A stretch of 64,000 bases of DNA from positions 248,001-312,000 of the forward strand of contig NZ_FNJV01000002.1 of NCBI RefSeq assembly GCF_900103125.1. Direction: 5' to 3'. The notes beneath the pieces were generated by a model that made no database searches, was not told where the DNA came from, and saw nothing but the letters and a program-made list of their open reading frames with translations. The DNA comes from Mucilaginibacter sp. OK268. GTDB lineage: Bacteria > Bacteroidota > Bacteroidia > Sphingobacteriales > Sphingobacteriaceae. This document shows, piece by piece, positions 17,732 through 27,244 of this stretch. The translations under genes were made by a program, and so were the position numbers. Position 1 is the stretch's first letter. The number at the start of each line of letters is the position of its first letter.

Positions 17732-18706
17732 TTAGTTAAGTTTATCTGTTACTGTTACAGAGTGCTCCTTTATTTTATAGTCCAGATTGAGCGCCTCGCA
17801 CATCATATTCATTGTATTTATTAGTGATTGATCTGTAAAATCGGCAGTTATACGGGTATTGCCCGCCCTAGAAGCTTTGTAAGTTATCTTTACCTCAAAC
17901 TTTTTTTCGGTGCGCTGCAAAACATCTTCAATAGTGGCATCATTAAAAAACATATTATATTCTGTGCCCTTTGTAAGTGATGCCACTTCCTGAATCGGAT
18001 GACTTTCCTGTGTTATTGTTTTTTTCGATTCAAAGTATACCCCTTTTTGGTGCGGATGCAGCGTGATAGCTGCCGCATTTGCCGAACTTAAAAATACTCG
18101 TCCTGTTAAAACATCAACCTCTATTTTATTATTCGTGCGTTTTATGTTAAAGCTGGTACCCAATACACGGGTAGTTAAATTACCACAATGAATAATAAAC
18201 GGGTGACTGGCGTCTTTTGCCACTTCAAACAGGGCCTCACCATCCAGATCAACCTTGCGCAGGTCATCTTTAAAATTCACCGGGAAGCTTAATTTGCTGT
18301 TTCCCTTTAACCACACTATAGTTCCGTCAGAAAGAATACTTTTAGTAATATGTCCTGTCGAATTAGAAACAGAAGTATATTGTTGTATGCCAAAAATTTC
18401 TTTAAACCTGCCGTTAAAAGCGAATATGACGACCCCAATTAAAACTATACAGGATGCTACCTTTAACCATGGGCGCATGTACACTATAAAAGATATCTCA
18501 CTTTTGCTTTGCACAGGCTTTATCTTATTGATCAATTCATGGTATGTTCTTTTTTGAGTGTCCTGCTTTTCTAATGCTGTTAAACTATCAAACGCTTGTT
18601 CGTCAGTAATATGCCCAAGCCACTCTTCAACCCTGAATTTCTCCTCCATACTTAACTGATCTTTTAAATACAGATCAATTAATTTTTCAAACTCTTTATC
18701 TTGCAT
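17732..18706 (-). CDS. FecR-family anti-sigma regulator
   Basis: A 324-residue protein: cytoplasmic N-terminal region (1-75), one membrane helix (about 78-98, WLKVASCIVLIGVVIFAF), periplasmic FecR domain (about 115-200, LSDGTIVWLKGNSKLSFP and VLGTSFNIK), and the C-terminal DUF4974/secretin-like module (255-324, NMFFNDATIEDVLQRTEKKF). FecR proteins hold an ECF sigma factor inactive until the STN domain of an occupied SusC/FecA-type receptor signals through the periplasm. Neighbours fit exactly: the sigma gene is upstream and the STN-containing SusC downstream on the same strand. Confidence 0.92.
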   Translation of the reverse strand: MQDKEFEKLIDLYLKDQLSMEEKFRVEEWLGHITDEQAFDSLTALEKQDTQKRTYHELINKIKPVQSKSEISFIVYMRPWLKVASCIVLIGVVIFAFNGRFKEIFGIQQYTSVSNSTGHITKSILSDGTIVWLKGNSKLSFPVNFKDDLRKVDLDGEALFEVAKDASHPFIIHCGNLTTRVLGTSFNIKRTNNKIEVDVLTGRVFLSSANAAAITLHPHQKGVYFESKKTITQESHPIQEVASLTKGTEYNMFFNDATIEDVLQRTEKKFEVKITYKASRAGNTRITADFTDQSLINTMNMMCEALNLDYKIKEHSVTVTDKLN

Positions 18707-18879
18707 CCATTTTCACTACAGTTTATTGCAGCGTTCTATATGTAAGTAAACCAAGAAGGGTTAAACACCTATCCTATTTTTACTTTTTTTTATAGAAATT
18801 TAATATTAGCTATCAAAAAGCTATCAGATTAGTAAAACAATTATCAAAATTGCAGGAAAATTAAAAAAAGAGAGGCAGA

Positions 18880-19395
18880 TCAGATCAAAAAATCGCCTAA
18901 TGATGATCGTAAATATTTTAAAGCTTTTGTTAGTTGATTTTCGACGGTTTTATGGGATATATTCAACAAATCGGCGATGTTCTTTATAGACTGATGTTTA
19001 TCGCGGCTCAGCCTGTAAATTTGCTGACATTTTTCAGGGAGCTTTGATACTTCCTTCTCAACTTTTAACTTTAAATCAGAGAGATAGATATTTTCTTCAT
19101 TTGAATTATCAAAAAAGATCTTTTCAAAATTAGAGTAGCTTTCTGCATAATGTCTTTTCACTTTTTCAGACTTGATATAATTCAGGGTTTGAAATTTAAT
19201 TGCGGTGAACAAATAGGCCTTAAGGGAGTGGGTTATTTTAAGTTCGTGTCGCTTATTCCATAATGAGAGAAAGATTTCTTGCACTATTTCCTCACAAACC
19301 ACCTTGTTTCTTAAAATATTATAAGCATAACTATACAATCCAGACCAATATAACCGATAAATCTCCTCAAATGCAGCAATATTCCCTTTCTTCAA
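18880..19395 (-). CDS. ECF RNA polymerase sigma factor (FecI-like)
   Basis: A 171-residue sigma-70 family protein. Region 2 covers about residues 6-75 (EEIYRLYWSGLYSYAYNIL, EEIVQEIFLSLW, AYLFTAIKFQTLNYI). Region 4 covers about 112-165 and holds the helix-turn-helix (SIKNIADLLNISHKTVENQL). It lacks regions 1 and 3, as ECF factors do. It precedes a FecR gene by 173 bases and an STN-type SusC, the standard cell-surface signalling trio, so it probably drives the operon at 3056-17536. Its own upstream region contains a 21-base inverted repeat. Confidence 0.92.
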   Translation of the reverse strand: MKKGNIAAFEEIYRLYWSGLYSYAYNILRNKVVCEEIVQEIFLSLWNKRHELKITHSLKAYLFTAIKFQTLNYIKSEKVKRHYAESYSNFEKIFFDNSNEENIYLSDLKLKVEKEVSKLPEKCQQIYRLSRDKHQSIKNIADLLNISHKTVENQLTKALKYLRSSLGDFLI

Positions 19396-19826
19396 ATGAA
19401 GAACAACATTTTCTTCGCCATATTTAAGCTCTTTTTTGATAATTTTTTATATTTTATGAAAAATCATGATAAATATAAAAACTATAGTCAATATAAATTG
19501 CATTTTTCACAATTTATATTGACTATAGTTAAAAATCACAGTCAAATTATTACAAAATACAGCAAAACACTTCCATTTGTAAATTAAAAGCCCAATAAAA
19601 GATACAATTACCCTTAGTAGAACGGCGAAATGAAAGTGCTTTTTTATTTAGCTATTTTCAAAGCTTTAATTCATCGCCCTTTTACGAAACTTGTGGCTTT
19701 TAACTGAATTACTTGCTACTGAATTGTTTATACAGTTCCAGCAAATTAACTTCCCATTGCTTTTTATTTTTCTAATCAATTTTCAGAAAAAGTTTTGTTT
19801 TCCTTTCAGATTCTCGCAAATAACAA
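19396..19826. other. Gene-free AT-rich stretch upstream of the sigma gene
   Basis: No gene is supported here. The region is very AT-rich and contains the inverted repeat at 19480-19530. It should hold the promoter of the sigma gene at 19395, but no convincing TAnnTTTG box was recognised. Confidence 0.6.
19480..19530. repeat. Perfect 21-base AT-rich inverted repeat
   Basis: The left arm (19480-19500, beginning AACTATAGTCAATAT) and right arm (19510-19530, ending ATATTGACTATAGTT) are exact reverse complements around the nine-base loop CATTTTTCA. On the minus strand the stem is followed by T5, so it could be an unusual AT-rich terminator, a structured leader of the sigma gene, or a protein-binding site. 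Confidence 0.9.
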
Positions 19827-19862
19827 AGCCCTGTTTGATACCTCTTCGGACTTATCAAACAG
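19827..19862 (-). terminator. Terminator after the second SusD gene
   Basis: CCTGTTTGATA at 19829-19839 pairs with TATCAAACAGG at 19852-19862; on the minus strand it is followed by GCTTTGTTATTTG. It lies about 45 bases past the SusD stop at 19906. Confidence 0.65.
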
Positions 19863-19905
19863 GACTGTAATTATACTCGCGGGCAAAAGCCCACTAATTA
19901 ACCGG

Positions 19906-21657
19906 CTACCAGCCCGGATTTTGCTTTAAAGCGGGGTTTAATGAAATCTCTTGTGTTGGTATAGGCAGCAAATACATCTTGTCATTCCAGCTGCGGGTAG
20001 TGGTACCCGGATAGATGCGGATATAATTATTGCCATCAACAACCACGTTACTTACATCTTTACTTTCCGCGGTATATTGGGCACGCAGTGCTGGCGTAAG
20101 TTTCATACCCAAAATGGTATTGGGGTTGTTGATCAGCGTACCAGCATGCCATCTCTTGATATCATCAAAACGGAAGCCTTCTGAGCCTAATTCCACACGG
20201 CGTTCGCGACGGATCTCATCAATAAGTACCGGCAGGGTTGGGAAATTTGATTTTGGATCTTTAACCAAACTAGCGATGATCATGTGCGGCATACCTACCC
20301 TATCGCGCAATTTATTAACCGTATTATCAATTATAGCTTGTGTTGCCAGGCCTAATTCGGCTTTGGCTTCAGCTTCGATCAGCAATACCTCGGCATACCT
20401 GAAGATAAAGAAATCATATTCAGACTGATTGGCGTTCCATGCTTCCTGGCTGCTTGAACGGCCTTTAATAGGCTGATAGCCGGTTGAGGTTACGGTTGTA
20501 CCGATGCGTGGCAGCGTAATCAGATCGCCAGCCAGAAAATCGAAGCCACGGGTTGCTATCTGTTGCTTATAACGCGGATCGCGGTTGGTGGATTCATCTT
20601 CTGGAGTATCATCGCCTTTATACAACGGACTTAATGTGGTTGGCAACCCATCTGAGCATAATATGGAGTTTACAAAATCCTTGCTGTAACCATCACCAGC
20701 CTGTCCTAATTGCCTGTCAATGTCATTTGTTAAGATGTTTAACTTATAACCGGCCGACATGATATTTTCAGTATTGCCCGTCAGATCTGTTTGTATAAAT
20801 AAATTATAATAATCTGAAGCCGTGTTACCTGTGCTGTAAAGACTAAATTTTCCAGCATTCATCAGTTGCTCAGCAGCGTCAACTGCACCCTGCAGGTATG
20901 TGGTTTCGTCGCCTACACCAAAATATTTGCGATAAGTACCTTCCCATAAACAAACGCGGGCCTTTAAAGCAAGTGCGGCGTATTTATTTAAGCGGCCATC
21001 AGGTGCCGTTACCGGTAAATTTGCAACTGCAAAGTTAATATCCTTTATTACGGAGTCCATCACCTGTTTGTGTGGCATACGCGGGCCGTACAATATCGAG
21101 GCAGAGGTATCAACAATATACCTATTTACATAAGATACATCGCCAAAGGCTTTTACTTTTTTCCAAAAATCATTAGCCCTGAAAAATAAAGTTTCGCCCA
21201 CATAGATATTTTTAGTGGCATCAGGGATATCGGCCTTCTGATAATTGGCCAGGAAAAAATTACATGCTCTGATCAAAGCAAAGTTCCAATCAGTACCAGA
21301 CTGGTTAATGTTTAATGGCATAGAACCTGCAACGTTGTTTGAATTAAAATCAGTAGTTGTACCAGTTGATGTATAATTATTGCTGGCCGTACTCGGAATA
21401 GTGTAAGTACCTGCTAAAAGCGCATTGACAGAAGCATTGGCTTTATCATCAGAGTTGTCATCAAGCTTTAAAAAGTTTTGCTGAGTTAAAGCCGAATAAT
21501 ACTGATTGCAATACAACTGCAGGTCGGTTTCATTTTTAAAAAACGTACCAGGGGTGATATCACTTAAAGGCGTCCGGTTAAGGAAGCTTTCTCTTTTGCA
21601 AGATGCAACAATAGTTAATGCTGCACAGGCTATATATAGAATATATTTATTTTTCAT
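19906..21657 (-). CDS. SusD/RagB-family nutrient-binding outer-membrane lipoprotein
   Basis: From ATG 21657 the protein has 583 residues and a lipoprotein signal (MKNKYILYIACAALTIVAS, then Cys). It shows SusD features: the start KRESFLNRTPLSDITPGTFF, a helical repeat core (LIRACNFFLANYQ, YVGETLFFRANDFWKKVKAFGDV) and the C-terminal motif IRRERRVELGSEGFRFDDIKRW, ending in NPALKQNPGW. It forms the lid of the SusC channel encoded 50 bases upstream. No degradative enzyme accompanies the pair, so the ligand cannot be guessed from context. The frame's earlier ATG (21675) adds only six residues. Confidence 0.92.
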   Translation of the reverse strand: MKNKYILYIACAALTIVASCKRESFLNRTPLSDITPGTFFKNETDLQLYCNQYYSALTQQNFLKLDDNSDDKANASVNALLAGTYTIPSTASNNYTSTGTTTDFNSNNVAGSMPLNINQSGTDWNFALIRACNFFLANYQKADIPDATKNIYVGETLFFRANDFWKKVKAFGDVSYVNRYIVDTSASILYGPRMPHKQVMDSVIKDINFAVANLPVTAPDGRLNKYAALALKARVCLWEGTYRKYFGVGDETTYLQGAVDAAEQLMNAGKFSLYSTGNTASDYYNLFIQTDLTGNTENIMSAGYKLNILTNDIDRQLGQAGDGYSKDFVNSILCSDGLPTTLSPLYKGDDTPEDESTNRDPRYKQQIATRGFDFLAGDLITLPRIGTTVTSTGYQPIKGRSSSQEAWNANQSEYDFFIFRYAEVLLIEAEAKAELGLATQAIIDNTVNKLRDRVGMPHMIIASLVKDPKSNFPTLPVLIDEIRRERRVELGSEGFRFDDIKRWHAGTLINNPNTILGMKLTPALRAQYTAESKDVSNVVVDGNNYIRIYPGTTTRSWNDKMYLLPIPTQEISLNPALKQNPGW

Positions 21658-21706
21658 TGTTATATTTTTTAACATCTGTTAAACCAGTTTAATGGATATA
21701 CTTTGA

Positions 21707-24700
21707 TTAAAATGTGGCCTGTACCCCAAACGATAATGATTTATTAAGTGGATACGTACCAAAGTTAGCCGCGGTTTCCGGATCATAACTCTTGTTAAGT
21801 GAAGTGAAAGTAAACAAGTTAGCACCAGTTACATATACCCTTAATTTTTGCAATTTGATGTTTTTTACCACTGTTGATGGCAGGCTATACCCTAATGTTA
21901 ATTGTTTAACACGTGCATAACTAGCATTCAGGATATATTTATCCTGGCTTTGTTCATTACCACCACCTGCAAACCGGATACGCGGATAATAAGCACTGGT
22001 GTTGGTTGGTGTCCAGTAGTTAGTAGTCATTTGTGAAGGAATACTGTATTCATCATCCCTGAAGGCGTAGAACACATACTCGTTCGGATAAAACTGCTGT
22101 TTAACAACACCTTGTATAAAGGTGGCAAAATCAAAGTTTTTGTATGACAGGTTTAAGTTGAAACCAAATTTATAATGCGGAGTAGTATTACCTATCAACT
22201 TTTGATCCCCCATATTTGATAACGTGTTATTACCATAGTTTATCTTTCCATCTCCGTTCAGGTCTTTGTATTTGATATCACCAGCAAGCCATTTGTAACC
22301 AGCCAGTGCGGAGTTATCAATAGCTGCAGCTTCCGCATCGGTTTTATAAAAACCATCATTAACATAACCGTATATATTACCTAAATCCTGGCCTTGTATA
22401 AAGTCGTTAATACTGTTGGTTGGATTACCGTTATATTTGGTTACACGGGTGTTGGAAGTATTTGATAAACCCAGGGTTACGCTGTAGTTCAACTCATTGA
22501 TTTTATCTCTCCAATTTAGGCTGAATTCCCATCCATGAGAAGCAACATTTGCTGAGTTACTTGGTGGTACCGGCGCGCCTAGTGTTGAAGGCAGTTGCTG
22601 GCCAGGTACCAGGATATCCTTAATATTGGTAATAAAATAATCGAATGAACCGTTCAGCTTGCTGTTAAACAAGGCGTAATCTAAACCAAAGTTCTTGGTT
22701 TGAACCTTCTCCCAGGTAAATGACGAACTAATTAATGCAGGCGCGGCAACCAATACACCTTGCTGGCCATTCATTAAATAATTAACCAAACCTGTTTGCT
22801 GCACAGCAATGTAAGGATACTGATTACGTGACGATGCCGGGGAGGACGCCAACATATTCAGCATTTGCCCGGTTGATCCCACACCCACTGCATTTTGGTT
22901 GGGCAGCTGACCGTATGAAGCTCTTAACTTCAATTGGTTAAGGGTACCTTTTATACCCTCCATAAATGATTCTTCAGACACATTCCAACCTACTGACGCA
23001 GATGGAGAGAAAGAATAACGGCTGTTGGGCTGAAAGCGGGAGGTACCATCATAACGTGCATTAATTTCAACGAGGTATTTATTGTCATAAATATAATTCA
23101 ATCTTGAAAAAGTACCTACCAGGGCATACTCGGTTTCAACGCTTCCCACCTGTGGCTTTGAATCATTATTTACGCCAGATGCAGGGAGTAAAGGATCTAT
23201 CAGGTTTTTAACCAGTGTACTGCCTAACATATAATGCTGGTATTCCTGATTGTAACCGACCAACGCCTTGAGGTAATGCTTACCAAATGTATTTTCATAA
23301 GTGGCAAAGGCATTTAAAGCATTGTAGTTATTATTTGTTTTGTTTTCAATTACCTGCGATGGGTTTGTCCATGGATATATATCCAAAAATGCGCCATCCA
23401 CACCATACTCATTAAATGGTATCAGGCTGGCCTTGCGGTTGTCATTCAACGCATTCCAGGTATAATCAACATTTATTGATAAGTGATCAATTGGCTTGAT
23501 AATCACACGAGCTGTAGTCCAGAAATCATTTTGCGAATCAATATCCCGGCCCGAAAGTGCATTAACTGCCAGTGGGTTGGTATAATTGCCCTGACCCGCA
23601 AAATTACCGTCGGGATTATAAACCGGCATTACCGGCGGTATATTAGAATATAACCATGCGCCTCCTTGATTGATGCGTGTTGCCGCGGGCTGATTATTAT
23701 CAGTATGGGTCATACTCATATTTAAACCCAATGTTAACCACTTGGCCACATCAGAGTTAACCTTTAAGGATGGTGTATAACGCTGGTAAACCTGATTGGC
23801 AGATTTCTCTAGCCCATCTTGCCTGTAGTAGCCTAAGCTGGTTAAGAACGTAGTTTTACCTTCGCCGCCAGATACCGAAACGTTATGTTGCTGCTGTGGC
23901 GCCCAGCCCGGATAGAGCACTTTTGTCCAGTCGGTATTACCTACGTAGCGGTATTTTTTAGGATTTGCTGGATCTGGGTAACCGGTAGGATTATTGGCAG
24001 GGTCATTAAAATAAGCAGTCGCCATGGTGGAGTCAAGCGCAGTAAAAGGCGTAGTTGAATAACCACCGCTTTTTAAACCGGTACGGTTAGCCTCATTGAA
24101 CATTTTGATATAATCCAACGAGTTTACCTGCTGCACCAGGCGGGTAGGCTTTGAAATAGTATAAGAGCCTGAGTAGCTAACCCTTGTTGGGCCGGCCTTA
24201 CCGCTTTTGGTTGTGATCAAAATTACTCCATTGGCTGCGCGACCACCGTATATGGCCGCTGATGCCGCATCCTTCAATACGGTTACACTGGCTACGTCAT
24301 TCGGATCAATCAGGTTGGGGTCGCGGGCAACACCATCAACTAATATCAATGGAGAAGTAGGTACCGGTTGCGGTAATTGCCCCTGTTGCTGAGGTGTTTG
24401 AAGTGTAGTACCACCACGTACATTAAAGGTGGCCGCTGTGCCTGGCTGACCTCCGCCCAAAGTAACGTTTAGATTGGGGATAAGTCCTTGTAATGCATCA
24501 CCCAGGTTCACCACCGGGCGATTCTCTAATTTATCGCTATTAACCGTAGCGATAGAGCCGGTTAAGTTCACTTTCTTTTGGGTACCATAACCTATCACTA
24601 CTACCTCGTTAAGTTTACCCAGGTCAGTCTGCAGATGTACTACCATCTGTCCTGAACTTGCCGGCAACTCTATAGTAGTAAACCCGATATAAGAAAACAC

Positions 24701-25240
24701 AAGGATCGCTTTGTTATCAGGTACATCGAGTTTAAATTTACCGTCAACATCTGTAATAGCTGCGCCATTTCCCCCTTTTATCTTTATGGTAACGCCAGGC
24801 AATGGATTGTTTTTTTCGTCAAAAACCTGGCCTGTTACCGGAACTGAGACAACTGCTGCTACCTGGGTCGCTGCCTGTACAGCGTCTTTTTCCTGCAAAA
24901 GAATGGTATTGTTAACCAGTTTATAGGTTAACTGCAAATTTTTCAGACAGACGTTTAACACATCCTCTAATGAAGCATCTTTCATAGTAATGGATACATT
25001 TTTATTACGAACGTCTTTAGAGTCGTAAAAAAAAACATAACCAGTCTGTTGATTAATGCTTTTCAATACCTTTTTTAAGGGGGTATTGATCTCATTAAGA
25101 CTGATCTTTTGACTAAACGCACTGGCGCTGCATTGCAAAAGTCCTAAGAACATAATTACGGTGGTCAATTTCATAACCAGGAGAGTTTTTTTTAGCAGCC
25201 GCTGTCTGTAAGCGGCTATAGAAAAAGCATTTAAATTCAT
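21707..25240 (-). CDS. SusC/RagA TonB-dependent receptor with STN domain
   Basis: 1,177 residues. Signal sequence about 1-44 (LLVMKLTTVIMFLGLLQCSASAF), STN domain about 46-118 (LNEINTPLKKVLKSINQQ, DASLEDVLNVCLKNL), CarboxypepD_reg-like domain about 132-212 (LPGVTIKIKGGNGAAITDVDG), plug with LNEVVVIGYGTQKK and LILVDGVARDP, then the barrel ending in LSFGVQATF. It imports an unknown oligomer with the adjacent SusD. The STN domain and the upstream FecR/sigma pair predict transcriptional autoregulation on substrate binding. The long N-terminal extension before the hydrophobic core is common in STN-type SusC proteins. Confidence 0.93.
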   Translation of the reverse strand: MNLNAFSIAAYRQRLLKKTLLVMKLTTVIMFLGLLQCSASAFSQKISLNEINTPLKKVLKSINQQTGYVFFYDSKDVRNKNVSITMKDASLEDVLNVCLKNLQLTYKLVNNTILLQEKDAVQAATQVAAVVSVPVTGQVFDEKNNPLPGVTIKIKGGNGAAITDVDGKFKLDVPDNKAILVFSYIGFTTIELPASSGQMVVHLQTDLGKLNEVVVIGYGTQKKVNLTGSIATVNSDKLENRPVVNLGDALQGLIPNLNVTLGGGQPGTAATFNVRGGTTLQTPQQQGQLPQPVPTSPLILVDGVARDPNLIDPNDVASVTVLKDAASAAIYGGRAANGVILITTKSGKAGPTRVSYSGSYTISKPTRLVQQVNSLDYIKMFNEANRTGLKSGGYSTTPFTALDSTMATAYFNDPANNPTGYPDPANPKKYRYVGNTDWTKVLYPGWAPQQQHNVSVSGGEGKTTFLTSLGYYRQDGLEKSANQVYQRYTPSLKVNSDVAKWLTLGLNMSMTHTDNNQPAATRINQGGAWLYSNIPPVMPVYNPDGNFAGQGNYTNPLAVNALSGRDIDSQNDFWTTARVIIKPIDHLSINVDYTWNALNDNRKASLIPFNEYGVDGAFLDIYPWTNPSQVIENKTNNNYNALNAFATYENTFGKHYLKALVGYNQEYQHYMLGSTLVKNLIDPLLPASGVNNDSKPQVGSVETEYALVGTFSRLNYIYDNKYLVEINARYDGTSRFQPNSRYSFSPSASVGWNVSEESFMEGIKGTLNQLKLRASYGQLPNQNAVGVGSTGQMLNMLASSPASSRNQYPYIAVQQTGLVNYLMNGQQGVLVAAPALISSSFTWEKVQTKNFGLDYALFNSKLNGSFDYFITNIKDILVPGQQLPSTLGAPVPPSNSANVASHGWEFSLNWRDKINELNYSVTLGLSNTSNTRVTKYNGNPTNSINDFIQGQDLGNIYGYVNDGFYKTDAEAAAIDNSALAGYKWLAGDIKYKDLNGDGKINYGNNTLSNMGDQKLIGNTTPHYKFGFNLNLSYKNFDFATFIQGVVKQQFYPNEYVFYAFRDDEYSIPSQMTTNYWTPTNTSAYYPRIRFAGGGNEQSQDKYILNASYARVKQLTLGYSLPSTVVKNIKLQKLRVYVTGANLFTFTSLNKSYDPETAANFGTYPLNKSLSFGVQATF

Positions 25241-25324
25241 ACTTTTGATGAGTTTGGGTTAATACTGATTAAGCTTCGCAAAGTTTTTTATCCCTAACGG
25301 GGACGGGTTAGCTCAAATATTTTT

Positions 25325-25357
25325 CGTACCCCGATTGCAGTCGGGGTACGTTTTTTT
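25325..25357 (+). terminator. Terminator-like hairpin pointing against the operon
   Basis: CGTACCCCGA, a six-base loop and TCGGGGTACG form a perfect 10-base stem followed by T7 on the plus strand. All neighbouring genes are on the minus strand, so as a terminator it would stop antisense transcription; in the leftward FecR-SusC transcript it is a hairpin with A-rich flanks in the leader of SusC. Confidence 0.7.
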
Positions 25358-25450
25358 GAACACCCTTGATTTGAGGTGAGTCTGTTAAGACTGAGGTAGT
25401 ATTTTTCTTTCCATTTTTAATTAATTAGGTGATTATTAAGTGTGTTGGTG

Positions 25451-26590
25451 TTATGGTGTTATCACTATGGTTTTCCCATCAATCCGATAGTGTATTTTCT
25501 TAAAGCTCAAAATGTCCAGGATCTGCCTGGCGTTAACATTTCTTGAAATTTCACCGGTAAACTGTCTTGACGGAATTTCGCCTTCATATTTTACCTCCAT
25601 ATCATACCATCTGGTAAGCTGTCGCATCACGTTATCGATATCTGCATCTTTAAAATTGAAAAAACCATTTTTCCAAGCCACAGCTTCATCCGTATCAACA
25701 TGCTCTATGGTTACCTTACCGCTTTTTAGTTGTGCCTGCTCTCCCGGTTTAATCATTTTACTGCTAACCCCAGTCACTATGCGAACGCTACCCTGAAGCA
25801 AGGTGGTTTTTATGACCTGTTCATTATCATAGGAGTTGATATTAAAATGTGTACCCAACACTTCAACAACCTGCCCATTAGAAACTACTTTAAATGGCCG
25901 GTTCTGATCATGAACCACCTCAAAATAAGCCTCACCGGTTAGTTCAACCCTACGTTCCTTATCGGCAAATTCAACCGGGTATTTAACAGAAGATGCTGCA
26001 TTCAGCCATACCTTTGTTCCGTCAGACAGCACCAATTGGTACTGCCCTCCTCTAGGTGTGGCAGCGGTATTAAACAGAGCCTGGTTCTTCTGATGATCTG
26101 TAGCTGAGCGCGCCATGTAACTGATCTGCCCATCGGCTGTTTTATCGATAGAGGTACCGCTTTCATCAGCCAGTTTACCTTTTTTTGCATCCGTAAGCTC
26201 AACCTTGCTCCCGTTTGATAAGGTCAGGATTGCTTTATTGCTACCTGGAGCAAAATCATGAACCACAGGTCGGTTAACAGCTATAGTTTGTTGGGGTTTC
26301 TGATAGTTCTTTAAGGCATATATACCGGCTAAAACCACTGCAATAAGAGCAGCTGCCGCTGTAAATCGTAACCATAACCGTATAGGGCGTGGATGGCCTA
26401 TCTGATGCACCAAAGCATCCAGGCTTTCCTGCTGATCATGTTCCAAAACATCATCGGGCAGGTCATCGGCCATTGTATGGGGTTCCATGTTCAGGTACCA
26501 GGTTTCTACCCAGGCCTTTTCTTCTTCAGAAACGTTTCCGGTATTGTATCGGCGTAATAAGTCTTCAGCGTTTTTTTTATGCATAATCAA
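25451..26590 (-). CDS. FecR-family anti-sigma regulator
   Basis: 379 residues. The N-terminal cytoplasmic part (1-78) is followed by one membrane helix (about 79-97, FTAAAALIAVVLAGIYAL). The periplasmic FecR domain spans roughly 170-265 (LSDGTKVWLNAASSVKYPVEF, ELTGEAYFEVVHD, VLGTHFNI), and the DUF4974 module closes the protein (about 305-379, GFFNFKDADIDNVMRQLTRWY). It is longer than the FecR at 17732 because of a linker with the NGSKVELTDAKKGKLADESG segment. It sits between a sigma factor and an STN-SusC and should relay receptor occupancy to the sigma factor. Confidence 0.93.
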   Translation of the reverse strand: MIMHKKNAEDLLRRYNTGNVSEEEKAWVETWYLNMEPHTMADDLPDDVLEHDQQESLDALVHQIGHPRPIRLWLRFTAAAALIAVVLAGIYALKNYQKPQQTIAVNRPVVHDFAPGSNKAILTLSNGSKVELTDAKKGKLADESGTSIDKTADGQISYMARSATDHQKNQALFNTAATPRGGQYQLVLSDGTKVWLNAASSVKYPVEFADKERRVELTGEAYFEVVHDQNRPFKVVSNGQVVEVLGTHFNINSYDNEQVIKTTLLQGSVRIVTGVSSKMIKPGEQAQLKSGKVTIEHVDTDEAVAWKNGFFNFKDADIDNVMRQLTRWYDMEVKYEGEIPSRQFTGEISRNVNARQILDILSFKKIHYRIDGKTIVITP

Positions 26591-26653
26591 ATAAAGGGTA
26601 GCAGCCCTGATTATGTTATAGACAACCGATAGGTGTTGAGGGAGTAGATGAAA

Positions 26654-27244
26654 CTAAAAAAAAATCATAAAAAAATTGGCGCCTAACTTAACCCTCAAAA
26701 TTTTAAGAGAATTATTAACCTGTTTTTTTACAGTAAGTGCGCTAATATGCAGTTCATCCGCTATTTCCTGATGGGATAAATGCGCGTTTCTGCTCATTTC
26801 AAAAATGAGCCGCATTTGAGAAGGTAATTTAGCTACCTCCTTTTCTATCATTTCAATTAATTGTTTTAACCTGATATTCTCATCAGGTTCTGGTACATGC
26901 TCACGATCAATAAATTTTTGAAGCGAAGTGATATAATCCGATTTAATTTTATGATGCTTGTGAACATTTAGTACCCTGTTTCTTACGGCTGTATAAAGGT
27001 ATGCCGGTAAGTTGGTATTTAAGCTCAAATCATTCTTACTGTTCCAAACAGACGAAAAAAGCTCCTGTAAAATATCTTTAACCTCTTCGCGGTCTGGCAG
27101 TCGGTTGTAAGCATGCCTGTATAATATAGCATAATACCGGTTATGGATCTCAGAAAAGGCAGTCACATCCCCCTTCTTTAGCAAGTGGATCAATTCTGTA
27201 TCAGAAAAAAATTCGTAAGAACTCATTAGACTACCTGAACACAA
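26654..27244 (-). CDS. ECF RNA polymerase sigma factor (FecI-like)
   Basis: A 196-residue ECF sigma factor. Region 2 is about 24-92 (FSEIHNRYYAILYRHAYNRL, EVKDILQELFSSVW, AYLYTAVRNRVLNV), and region 4 about 135-188 with helix-turn-helix LSHQEIADELHISALTVKKQ. It starts the second sigma/FecR/SusC/SusD set; FecR follows after 63 bases. Start ATG 27244 is used; an in-frame ATG seven codons downstream (MSSYEFFSD) is equally plausible. Confidence 0.92.
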   Translation of the reverse strand: MCSGSLMSSYEFFSDTELIHLLKKGDVTAFSEIHNRYYAILYRHAYNRLPDREEVKDILQELFSSVWNSKNDLSLNTNLPAYLYTAVRNRVLNVHKHHKIKSDYITSLQKFIDREHVPEPDENIRLKQLIEMIEKEVAKLPSQMRLIFEMSRNAHLSHQEIADELHISALTVKKQVNNSLKILRVKLGANFFMIFF

